Shown here: positions 39,175 to 49,649 of the stretch, piece after piece
How positions within the stretch are numbered: the first letter of the stretch is position 1
Layout: each line of letters begins with the position of its first letter
Source: Strobilurus pachycystidiatus
Taxonomy: Eukaryota > Basidiomycota > Agaricomycetes > Agaricales > Physalacriaceae
Assembly (NCBI GenBank): GCA_019915135.1
Contig: JAHLMK010000017.1
Coordinates: forward strand, 434,001 to 498,000
Length of the DNA: 64,000 nt
Direction: 5' to 3'
Notes under the pieces: generated by a model
Told to the model about the DNA's origin: nothing
Database searches by the model: none
What the model saw: the letters and a program-made list of their open reading frames with translations, nothing else
Translations under genes and position numbers: made by a program

Positions 39175-40485
39175 CTACAGTCGCGCATTGGGCGAAAGAA
39201 GCTCCTTCAATATTGCTTCAGCTACACCGTCTGGATTGTCTTGAACAACCTGTGGCGATGGATCAGCAACATGTCGGGTAGATGCATGATTGTAAAGGAC
39301 ATACGAGGTGTCCGCCCTTCGATAGTCGCGTCACCGAAGCAAGACGACGCCCTTTCGCCTCATTCCAGAGGTCTTCTTGAGCATACAAGGGACTAGGGAA
39401 TCGTTCAAGTGACGAAGGGGATGAGAGGATGACTACGAACACAAGTCCACCCTCCACACCGAATATAACATGAATCGGCACGTCTTTGCAAAGTTTGTCC
39501 ATCGCGATAGCTGCCTCGAAGCTAGCCTCGTAATCCAGGAAACTAGCGCCTTCATGGCGCTTACTGCACTTCGTCGCTACTGGCCCTTGGGGACTGCTTG
39601 TATCCACCAAACGCAGACCGTCATTCTTCTCAAATGTCAGCACAACCGGGTTGAGGTGCGGAATCAGAACACCCCACAAGATAGATCTCAAAAACCCGCG
39701 GGTCCCAATCCTTCCACGGCACCTTCCTTCCCAGAAACTTGGTCGCCAGCTCCTTCGTATCCCACTTTTCCGGCTGCATCGCCGTAAACTTCGCCAGCAA
39801 CCCTGTCTGTTTCGTCCGATCTTTCAGATTCGCGTTGAACAGCTCGCGATCGATCACCGTCGGCTCGACGAGGACGAACCCTACATACGGAGACGCCTTG
39901 AGCTTGAGGTACCTTGCACTAAGCAGTCTGCAGGGCCGTTATGATTGTATGGCTCGGGAAGGGTTATCAAGCAACCTACGCGGCGGCGGTACCGGCGGAA
40001 TGTCCTATCACGACGATCCGTTCATCGTGGGCGATAAAGTTGTCAACAAAGTACGCTACACCCTGCGCCCAGTCCTGCGCAGCTACAGTGCCGTGTCAGA
40101 GCGGAGTTTCCAAAGTTGCCACGTAAAGCGACGAATGGAGCGCACATGGTACGAAGTCTCCGAGGACAAGAGCATTCGCGATGGCCGAGTCGCCGTGGCT
40201 TTGCCAGTCAAACGCCCAACACTCTTTGATGTCTGAGCCCTTTTGGAAGAGTGTTTCAATAATGGGTTCCCAGTGTTCCTTGTCTAAACACGGTACGCGC
40301 GTTATAATCGGGGTATAACTATAACAGACAAACACGCACTCACGCATTCCAGATGCATGCAGGAATATCAGCACCTTGCCAGCGCAAGGTGGTCCCGTGA
40401 GGTATCGTTTGCCAGCCATCTTGAGTGTCGTCCCATTATGCGATATCGGCGTGTCAAAGAGGTGGTTTTGGACGATGAGTTTCAT
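39175..40485 (-). CDS. Alpha/beta hydrolase
   Basis: Seven exons (40344-40485, 40146-40283, 39980-40082, 39678-39927, 39451-39628, 39305-39375, 39175-39249) give 318 residues. After an N-terminal beta part (MKLIVQNHLFDTPI, GKRYLTGP) comes the oxyanion-side loop LIFLHASGMHKEHWEP, then AFDWQSHGDSA. The nucleophile elbow VIGHSAGTAAALLSA carries Ser in GHSAG. A late acidic and VPIHVIFG strand follows, and a C-terminal SKGGHLVVQDNP supplies the catalytic His. This fits the AB-hydrolase-1 superfamily of serine hydrolases (esterases, epoxide hydrolase relatives). The true substrate is unknown. It lies 434 bp downstream of a same-strand monocarboxylate-type transporter, so the two could act together. 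Confidence 0.88.
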
Positions 40486-40919
40486 GACGCGGGGAAACCA
40501 GAGTTCAGAGGGACGATGAACGATCGAAAGCAAGCCCGTTGGGGGTCGGGGGGAGAGGGTCGGTCCCGGTCGGAGTAGGAAGATGATGTCAGCAGTGCAT
40601 GTGAACCGATGCCAGAAAGGCGTTTTTGAAGCCGGATGGGAATAGAACATAGCCTTGAAGACTTCGAAGCTTGGAAGCTCGCAGGACGATCATGATCATG
40701 GGAGGCCGGTCATGTTCGATGTCGTGAGCATCACTTTCAAGAGCAATAAATAACAGTCATGGTACTGCGTCATTTCTTTGATATTCTCATTTCGGGCCAG
40801 GTGATATCGTCGCTTCGTGGACGCACAGTCGCACCGTGGCGTTGTTATCGTGGGTTGGCGTGGACCTAATGCGGTAAAGAGGAGGTGACGGACTCTCCGG
40901 CAGCTCTCCGGTATCAATA
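40486..40919. other. Gap between same-strand hydrolase and transporter genes
   Basis: 434 bp containing the 3' end of the leftward transporter gene and the promoter of the leftward hydrolase gene. No gene is seen. Confidence 0.5.
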
Positions 40920-42942
40920 TCAAACCTTCCAATGTCCTAATCGCCGGGATTGCAATAAGGCAGTCACGCCGAAAAATATACCGCCGACGAACATCATGAT
41001 CTGGATGTATGGGTGGAGTATCAGTGGAACACAATCAGTGCATATTACAGGTCCAGGAGCACTTACGCCTGAGAACGCTATAGGTCTAATCCAGTCATAT
41101 TCAGCACCTAACAAGGCACCTTGTATAGGGCCAGAAGTCAGCGTGCCAACACTTGTCAGCGCAAAGGCTAGACCGGTTCGGGCACTAAGTCGTGGTCAAT
41201 ACCGCAGCGCATAGAGATTTTCGATGACTTACCCGACTTCCTCTGGTCCTTTCGCGAGCGACGCGATACCCGACGCCGACAATCCCAGCCCTGGAAACGA
41301 ATAAGTGTTTAGTGAGCGAATGAATGGCAGGCATACGCACAGGCACCCGAAGTCAGCCCGTAGAATATACTGACCACGACCAAGGACGCTGTATTGTGGC
41401 TACCAGGTGCAAAAAGTCAGGCTCGAGAATATATTGAACAGCTTCGTAAACCCACATTCCGAGAATGGCCCAGATCGAAGCTCCTGTGATAATAGTAACG
41501 GGACACTGGATGACATATGGGCCGTAGATATCCGCGAAGTAGTTGGCGAGAATTCGTCCAAAGACGGCAGTACCGTTAACAATGGCAAGGGAGTAAAAGG
41601 CCAGATCTCCCTTGACCGAGTGTTGCACTGCGTAGAGCTGAAGGTAGAATACTGCGATAAGGAGTTCAGCAAAACAACGCCATCAACCCAGTGACATGTA
41701 CGCACTCGGAAAGTAAATCCCAAAACTTGATATTGTACCACTAGAAGCTGATGTGAGTGAGGTTGTTTCGAAGGATAGCGGCGAACAATTGTATTACGCA
41801 AGTACGCCCACCATGTATGGAGGGTCCACGAGGAAGGCTTTGAGGTCCGGTGGTTTACTAGGTCCTTTCTTCACGATGGGGCGGGTTCGCATCAAGACAT
41901 TTGCGAGGATGAGCAGACCCAAGATGAGATACCCAGATGCGCGAACAGCATCGGCGAAACCTATCCTTACAATCAACCGGCTGATATGATTCAGCTAGTG
42001 AGTAAGAGAGCGCAAGAAAGGCCTACTTGAGCACTATAACATCGTAAGGGGGACTTTGAGACGATAAGAGCAGAGCAGCGCGTACTGATGGGGAGGATGG
42101 TACCACCGACGCAGATGCCACTCAAAGCAACTCCAGTCGCAAACGATCTGCGACGCTTGAACCAGTGAGAGCTGATTGCAAGGATAGGGACAAAGGTCAA
42201 TCCGAGTGCAAATCCTACACCGACACCTTGACTCAAAAAAATCTAACACGGTGTCAGCTGGAACCTGTGCATTCTACAAGTCACTAAGACCTGATAGTAT
42301 TGCAACGGCTTAGCCAAGGAAAGCATGAATGTCCTATGGCGCTATGAGATCACACCTACCTAGAGAGTGCAGATGTACTCACGAAAACACCATCAAAACG
42401 GATCCAGACATCACAGTCGAATAAAATGCACCGCTGTCAAAAAGCTTTCCTGATATCAAACCGACCAGCAGAGGCATCGTCAGCTGAAAGCTTCCAATCC
42501 ATCTTTTGTCAAGAACATCAGGTATTGATGCATCGAACAGAAAGACGGGACAAACGCGATACTGCTGGCAGAGCGGTTGACCAGATACTCTCGGACATAA
42601 AAATCTAGGACGATTTCTTTGGTCACAAATCCAAAGGAGCAAATCATGATCGCGAATTACCTTGGTATACGCCGTACGAATAGAGATACCTAGACCAGCG
42701 TCAAATGTGTGTGCAGATAGAGGACAGGAAGCTTTCACTGACCCGTAGGTCGAAAATAAAGCAAGCCATCTAAAGTTTGTCAGATTCCAGTGGTCCTCGT
42801 TGAATCTAGCGCCAACTTACGCTCCAGCAATGGTCAACCACGCGCGAATTCCACCGTCTGGCACTGATGAATGCTGGGCTGGAGTTTCAGCATCCTCACG
42901 TTCATATTTCGGCTCCTCTGTGTTTTTGTCGTTGTTACCCAT
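40920..42942 (-). CDS. MFS transporter, monocarboxylate (MCT/MCH) type
   Basis: Fifteen exons (42821-42942, 42743-42769, 42661-42689, 42556-42604, 42383-42502, 42291-42333, 42086-42242, 42026-42032, 41798-41980, 41706-41740, 41456-41651, 41341-41399, 41233-41290, 41067-41184, 40920-41000) give 427 residues. The N-tail carries VPDGGIRAWLTIAGAW, the PDGGxGW signature of the MCT family. Further family blocks are YGVYQDFYVREYL, SSIAWIGSFQLTMP, SQGVGVGFALGL, HWFKRRRSFATGVALSG and GGTILPIMLNRLI. Later come GRILANYFADIYGP and LAKGPEEVGARTGLAFAL, then GTLTSGPIQGALLG. Twelve hydrophobic spans fit MFS topology. Exon 8 is only 7 nt (TGCTCAA) and supplies Met-Leu of PIMLNRL. The substrate is unknown: mono- or dicarboxylates, or drug efflux as in some fungal members. 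Confidence 0.88.
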
Positions 42943-43621
42943 ACGGCCTATACTCTTGAAATGGGAGGCAGGTCGGGTTCGATGGTAGTGAGTGTGTGTG
43001 AGGAGCTATGCCTTCTAGCCACGTCTAGCCACGTTCACGGTACAGCCTGAGACTTCGGATTCCCATGATCTCGCGCGATCACCTGGAGCGGTAAAAGCTG
43101 ACTTTGAAGAAGGCCGATACCTGGCCGGTACTTACAGCATTCGCGGGCAATCTCACCAGTGATGGTAACATTGGTAAGAGGCCAACGTGCAAACCTGGAA
43201 CCCGATCAGTTCGCGTGGCGGCCCGGGTCCCCGGCAGTCCCACGGCCGCGCTCCAGCCCGCCAGAGCCCGCCATTTAGTCTTCAACAACTGATCGACTTA
43301 CACGAAAATGGGCGTATTCTCGTTCTCATTCAAAGCAGGATTTCTGTGAAAGAGAAACAACATCCCCCAGCCTCGGAAAAATCCAGGACTGCCTCCGCTC
43401 TGTCGTGTGGTCCATATGTTTTCCAGATAATCATCTGTGATGACCTGGATCCCCCCAATACATCATCGATTCAGTCAAACCTGAAAGTCCTTCGGCAACG
43501 CGCACTGACCATATACAGGGCGCTGGGCTCTCGTGACCCCAAATGGAAGTAATAAGCATGGAAACTCTGATGACACTCGAGTCTGCCGTTCGTTCTCTGA
43601 GCCTCCAAGAGGCGAGCCGCC
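42943..43621. other. Intergenic stretch between divergent transporter and 7-TM genes
   Basis: 679 bp of promoter DNA for both neighbours. A near-direct repeat TTCTAGCCACGTCTAGCCACGTTC lies at 43012-43035. No gene is recognised. Confidence 0.5.
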
Positions 43622-44896
43622 ATGGTTTCGGTGCAGTCCTTCGAGCTGCTCTCCACCATCCTGGAATCGATGCTCTATGGTTGAGAGCCTTCTATCGTGC
43701 TGATGAGCGTGGAAACTGATTCCATCTGGCCAGGATTCTCCATTATGCTTCTCTTCATCACTCTTTCGTGTCTTTTCCGGGAAAGAAAGACTCGAGACTT
43801 CCCCGTGGTTATTCTGGGCGCCGTAATATCTCTGTGCATTCTGAGCTCATTGGTGAGAGACCTCACACACCAGAGAGGACTCCCACAAACATACGTTGCA
43901 GCACCTAGCTGCGGATCACCATTTCGCATACAACGGCTTCGTCACGGGCAATGGCGACGAGTCGTTTTTCCTCGAAAACCGACGCCTTACGTTCTCTAAC
44001 AGTGTTTACGTCTTGGAAACTATCCTAGCGGACAGTATTCTGGTATGTGCCGACCGTATCGCCTTCATCTCAAAACAACGGGTATCTCCAGATTTATCGG
44101 TGCTACGTTGTGTGGCAGAATGCATGGCTTGTCATCCCGCCGCTATTGACGTGCGCTGGTGCTTGCGGTGCGTTTCTTCCCGCGACAGCAGCCCGACGTA
44201 CTGAAGTATCAAAACTCAGTCGCCGGCGTTTTCTCGATCTGGGAATTCTCTCGACCACTCACTTGGTCATCGCCGGACCAGGTGTATGACTACAGCAATG
44301 AGCGATGGGTTGTGCCTTTCTACGCACTTGCATTGGCGACCAACTCACTAGCGACCTGTAAGTTTCTTCGAGTTTGGGTCAATATGACGCTTATCATTGT
44401 ACTCTAATACACAGGTCTCTTGGCGATCAAGCTGTGGATGGTCAACAAAGATCTTTCCACTTGCCTGCATGGTTGTCAGCGAAGCAACATCTACCCTCTC
44501 GTCCTGGTCATCTTGGAATGCGGGTTGCTTTACTCGATGTCGCTCACAACTATGCTTGTCGCATACGTGTGCCACTCTCGAGGAACGTACATCATAATAA
44601 ATCTGGTAGGCACTCCTGCTCTTAACCGTGGCGTAGTTTTCTCAGCGCTGGAGCAGGTCTGCCAAATCATCCCTATCACATTCTATTTCATCCTTCTTCG
44701 GGCATACATGGCTCGCACCGAACGCGAGAACCATCGTTGCGAAACCGTCGACATATTTAGTCAGATTGTCGACAGTCTAGCCGGCCACCAGGAATCGGAC
44801 CTGGGGCAACTAGAGGTAGGCGGTAGCAGCACGGACGTACAATCATCACCACCTACCATTGAAGTGAAGATCACTTCCACTGTCGAGCAAGTATGA
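43622..44896 (+). CDS. 7-TM-like integral membrane protein A
   Basis: Seven exons (43622-43679, 43734-43852, 43902-44042, 44092-44167, 44220-44357, 44415-44605, 44657-44896) give 320 residues. About seven hydrophobic segments are visible: FSIMLLFITLSCLF, VVILGAVISLCILSSL, VLETILADSILIYRCYVVW, WLVIPPLLTCAGA, VVPFYALALATNSLAT, YPLVLVILECGLLYSMSL and CQIIPITFYFILL. The tail is Ser-rich, acidic and presumably cytosolic. The YRCYVVW element is typical of a large uncharacterised Agaricomycete family of receptor-like membrane proteins. The ligand and function are unknown. The last intron (44606-44656, 51 nt) keeps the frame if retained. It forms a tail-to-tail pair with paralogue B. Confidence 0.85.
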
Positions 44897-44999
44897 CATG
44901 ATGATATAAATATGATAAGTTATATGGTGTACATTGTAGCAGTGTATCAACAGCAGTACTCTAATTTGTCCCATTATTCGTTACGAGGCATGAAAATCG

Positions 45000-46297
45000 T
45001 CACATTGTTTTTATAGGACGGATGTCGTTATCTACTCCTTCGATCTTCGTCTCTAGTCCCGACCCTCGCTCTGGAGGTTGACTGATATCAATCACATCGC
45101 TCACCACTGATGCTGAGCTGCTGGTGAGAGAAAAATCATCACCCTGGGTATGAACCTCGTGGGTGAACTCCAAACGAGTCGAGACTTTACCGCCTGCGTT
45201 CTTTCGGAACTGCCGCAGGGATATACGGAAAAACATGATGTAGAAGGAGATAGGGATGATTTGGCCAACCTGTAAAGCGACTTCAGAAAGGGAGAAGAGA
45301 CAGGTCAAGCTCTGGGACACGTACCATGTCCAGTATGAAAAACGCAGCATACGAATGCAAGACGTAGGCAACAAACATGGAGATGAGGGCCATGGAGTAG
45401 AGAACACCGCAATCCAGACTGACTAGGAGAAGCTGGTGGCATAGAGGCTTGAGGGAATAGATTGATGGTTTGATGAGCTGGATGGGCCGCTGCCAGAGGT
45501 TCCAAGCAAGCATTGCTGTCCCAAACATATCAGTGAGCCGTCACGGAACCGATAGATATGCTTACTCGTGGCGAGAACATTGGTTGCAACCGCTAAGGAG
45601 TAAAAGGCGATTACCCACGTCTGCATCTTCTTCTCGAAAATCTCCAGTTCGGACGTGAACCCCGGCGGTGTAGCAATAGCAGCAACCGTGTACCCACCGA
45701 CCGCTGGAATGTCAATCAGTGAAGGCGCGCGCGTCAAATCGACAAGATGCTACCTGCTGTCGCGGCCCATATCAGACATGGTGCAATCAACCAGTAACTC
45801 CGCCAAAGCGTCCAAGTTCGGTGTATCTACGCGGTTTGAGAGTCATTGTAGGGAGAATATGATTCTGTGCTCACAAGAACCCCGTTCGCCAACAAGCTTT
45901 GCAGATAATACACAGCGTCCTTGAACGTAAACTTTCTGTTATCCAGCCAGAAGGTAGCAGCGCCTCGTGCCACAATGAAACCCTGGTATGAGTAGATCAC
46001 ATCCGCGACCATATGCTGTAGGTACGAAGCTTCAATTAATGTCTGGAAGAGCCAGGCTGATTCACGTACGACAATGCTTAGAGCAGCAGTCAAAACAACA
46101 ATGCCAAGCATCCATCTTGGATAGTCCTTGGGCTTCAAGTTTCTCAAAAGGCTCCATAAAGTGATACAGAGAAGAAGTGATGCGAAGCCTGTTGCGCAAA
46201 ATGTTCAATACACTGCTCGTGGTCGACCAGAGAGTGCCCCACCGAACAAGATCGACTCCACTATGATAGCAACCAGCTCAGCCGATTTGAGGCCCAT
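45000..46297 (-). CDS. 7-TM-like integral membrane protein B (paralogue of A)
   Basis: Seven exons (46243-46297, 46070-46188, 45875-46015, 45754-45826, 45566-45703, 45325-45515, 45000-45269) give 328 residues. Membrane segments include ASLLLCITLWSLL, MLGIVVLTAALSIV, WLIAPCLIWAATAAVGGYTV, WVIAFYSLAVATNVLAT, LLLVSLDCGVLYSMALISMFVAYVL (one long span) and GQIIPISFYIMFF. Compared with protein A, internal exons 2, 3, 5 and 6 have exactly equal lengths (119, 141, 138 and 191 nt), with the same phases. Sequence identity is moderate, so this is an older local inverted duplication. The tail is Ser/Asp-rich. Function is unknown. The element matching YRCYVVW of A is IHRTWTLW here. Confidence 0.85.
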
Positions 46298-47520
46298 CGT
46301 TTATGACCAAAAGAGCGACAGAGAATGACCAAGTCAAGACGGCATGGGACGAAGCAGACTCTCTGAATAGCCTGATGGCGAGGAATTCATGGGTCTTTAG
46401 ACAACCCCGAGAGCGTCCACGAGTGAGAACGGTAGGTGCCGTCGGGAATAATGGAAGGCCGACTATACACTGTCACATCATTACCTGAGGTTAAGGCTAT
46501 CCCCGAGGTCTCGCCGGATCTCGCCCGCCCGGCAGGACAACTCAAGTATACAGCATCTTGACAGAGGTGTTGGCGAAGAATGGGCTAAGATTCAAGATCT
46601 GATGGTCCTAATATATGGATCGATATTTCGACTTCATCTACCTATCTTCGAGCACTTGAGTTATCAGGTACTCATTACAGTGACAGTCATAAGCCCTGGC
46701 CCTGAGACTGTCAAGAAATCATTTAAAGCACAGCGAGTTGAGCGTGATACATCTCATCTTGTACCTCAAGACCTCCTTATGCTTACATGGTGTAAGGGGA
46801 GGGAGAGTGTACAGTTTGAGTATTATGTAGCGGTGCCACTTACTTGAGTGTGATCTTCGGACAACTGAACATTTTCAAGGCCCATCTGTTGTTCAGAACA
46901 ACAGATGGACCATTACATGTGCTCGAACTGTATCAGCTACTTACGACAGGCTGCGGTGCTCGCCGCGCTACGCGCAAACTTCTCCAATCCGCTCAAGACC
47001 TCAGCGCTCAGCAGGCAACCTTTACTTAGCGGCCAGTCCTTTTCTAGGCAACGGGTACCGAATCGCATTGGGATTCTGATTCAACGGTCGTCGGTAGAAA
47101 AGGGTACAGCAAGGCGCCGGCTCGGGCACAAATGGAGGTGAACGGCAACTATAGGTCACGGGTCACGACTGAACGTACTCTCGGAGGCTCTCGGCGGTAC
47201 TTACTGATTTCGATGCACCCATATGAATTTTCTGCGCTCCTCATGATTCACCGTCACCCTGGAGGCCTGCTAGCCCTATTCCGTATCGCACCCTGGTGCC
47301 TTCTCGTCCAAGAGAATAGTTTGCAGGTCTAGAAATCTTCTTGTAAGCAATGGTGTCAAATTAGAGGCCCTGTCGCCGGTCAACGTCTTCCAATCGGCGC
47401 ACAGTACTGTCCTGGTCGACTTGCGTTGCACACTATCGGATAGCATTCTGATTACAAGAACCTGACAAGAACGGTCAAGAAGCCAGCCATATAGCTCCCT
47501 CGTTGACGTTACCCTGCATC
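46298..47520. other. Intergenic stretch between divergent genes
   Basis: 1.22 kb holding the promoters of 7-TM protein B and the CFA synthase gene. A perfect 27-bp palindrome lies within (listed separately). No gene is recognised. Confidence 0.5.
46882..46908. repeat. 27-bp perfect palindrome
   Basis: CCATCTGTTGTTC, a single A, then GAACAACAGATGG: 13-bp arms that are exact reverse complements. It could form a hairpin in RNA or serve as a dimeric protein-binding site. It lies about 590 bp from the 7-TM B start and 610 bp from the CFA synthase start. Confidence 0.9.
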
Positions 47521-49458
47521 ATGCCTTCTCGTCAATCCACTCCGTTGTCTTTGGGACCGCACGGTCTTTGGCGAATGCCTCAACTTCTTTCTGGTGCTTT
47601 TACGGCCTTAGGTGAGATATCTCAATCTGACCATACCTCAGGTAGTAATCTTTGTATAGCGAGGGATTCAGTCCTTTTTACGCTACGTCAAGGTGTTCAA
47701 AATGGGCATCTTGTGGTCGTGGAGGGGGAAAAGTCCTTCGTCTTCGGCGACGACTCCAATGCCGGTACTAAAAGTGTCCGAATCGAAGTCAAGCATGAAA
47801 ACTTCTGGGCGCGCGTTTATAGGAACCAACATCTTGGCTGTGAGTGGTGTCTTCCGTCTAAGTATAACTGTGACGATATGATAATCGAAGTCTCCGAGGC
47901 GTACATGCATGGGGAATGTGAGGTCAACAATCTGAAGGCGGCTTTCGATGTAAGCCGAGTCTACTTCTTGATGCTATTCCGCTGATATCAGTACAGTTAT
48001 GGATAGCTAATCACGCATCAATGATCAAGCTGTCCTCCGTATGGAGCCAGCTCTCTGAACGTCTGTCATCCTTATACATCTGGCTTCTCGGCCAGAGCTT
48101 CACAAATGCGAAACTCAATGTGGTAACGAGGGCCTCTTTCCTCGTACGGGAAACACTCTGACACTTTGTAGATCACCGGCTATGACACAGACAATGTCTT
48201 CTTCAAGGTATGCGATCGCACCTCAGTTCCCCGAGAAACTCCCAACGACACTCATTTGCAGTCTTTCCTAAGTCCCGACATGACATATTCTTGTGCAGTG
48301 TGGCCTGAGAGTACAGGCGGTGTTCGCGGTGACCTCCTCCCTACGTGGAAGGAAGGGGACCTCGAGGTCGCTCAGATTTTCAAGATTCGCGAACTTCTCC
48401 GCAAGGCGCGCCTGCGTCCAGGTGACCGTCTCCTAGAATTTGGAAGCGGATGGGGTGCCCTTGCGATTGAGGTAATGAGATTTCTCCGCTTGTTTTGACA
48501 TCAACTGGATACATCGATGACAGGCAGCGAAAATGGGCTGCGAAGTCGATTCGTTGACACTTTCGGTCAATCAGAAGGCAATAGCGGAAGAACGGGTTGC
48601 CGCACTCTCATTACAGGACAAAGTTCGCATACATTTGCTAGATTACCGGAAGCTTCCGAGCCATTTCGAGAGCGCGTTCGATGCCTTTATAAGTGTGGAA
48701 ATGGTTGAAGTAAGTCCAGATCGCGGGAATACGTAACACTTCCTCCATCTTTTAGGCTGTTGGCGCCCAACACCTAGGAGGGTTCTTCAAGATCGTCGAT
48801 TGGGCGCTGAAAAGGGACCGCGCCGCGATGGTGATCACGTCGACTACTCAACCGGAGTCGCGGTTTGCTATTCTCCAGTGAGAGACACGCGATCACTCCG
48901 GAGATATACTAATGTGGGTTCTTCAGGCAAGATGACTATGCAAGGAAATACCAGTGGCCGAACTCGTTTTGTCCGTCAGTGACTTACTTCCTTGAGGTGG
49001 CGCAATCGGCTACTCCCGGCGCCTGGGAGGTTGACTCGGTCGAGAACCTCGCCCATCGTTAGTCTCTTTTGCACATGGAACCCAAATTTGACGACTCACG
49101 ACCCGTGGTTCAGACTACCCCAGAACCCTCCGCGAATGGGGCAGGTCAGTTTGATAGATGGTATCAAGATAATCGTGTCTGATCAATCCACAGGCGCTTC
49201 GCAGACAATTGGGGCGACGAAAAAGTCACCGCTTCCCTCCTGCAGAGTCAACCTCATTTGGCGGATCCCCGGCAGATGGAATTCTTCAAGCGGAAATGGG
49301 AATACTTGTGGGTGTATGCGGAAATCGGGTATGCTCGGGCATATACGAACATGCACCATTTTACGTTCATTCGACCGGTATGGATTGTTTCTCCTTTCGC
49401 TCATCGTGTCGCTTAGATTTGTCAATTGAAGGGATTCGTTACCATCCCTTCTGATTAG
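47521..49458 (+). CDS. Cyclopropane-fatty-acyl-phospholipid synthase
   Basis: Twelve exons (47521-47611, 47660-47839, 47891-47949, 47997-48122, 48172-48207, 48262-48471, 48524-48709, 48756-48877, 48927-49057, 49114-49144, 49194-49377, 49432-49458) give 460 residues. The N-terminal domain has FVFGDD, HLGFSEAYMHGE and LWIANHAS. The SAM-binding core has LLEFGSGWGALAIEAAKMGC, LTLSVNQKAIAEERV and LLDYRKLP. Later signatures are FDAFISVEMVEAVG, WEVDSVENLAHHYPRTLREWG, and RKWEYLWVYAEIGYA. Reaction: methylene transfer from SAM to a cis double bond of membrane lipid acyl chains, giving cyclopropane rings; some fungal relatives have related methylating roles. Intron 1 (48 nt) is frame-neutral. The last acceptor is ambiguous (49417 or 49432). 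Family knowledge: this enzyme is mainly bacterial and patchy in fungi, so an old horizontal origin is possible, but the introns show it is fully naturalised. Confidence 0.93.
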
Positions 49459-49649
49459 ACTTTAGATACCCACGAGTCTACGAATGACGACGGCCACGAG
49501 CATCAATTTGCAGGAAGGGGTGGGTCGGTGAATTGCCCTACTATTTATCTAGGAGTGCCACGCTATGGAATGTATAGAAAGTTATCGAGAAATATAAGGT
49601 TCATTAATCGGCGGGTTGCGATGCCTGATACCGACTGCTCGATGCCATG

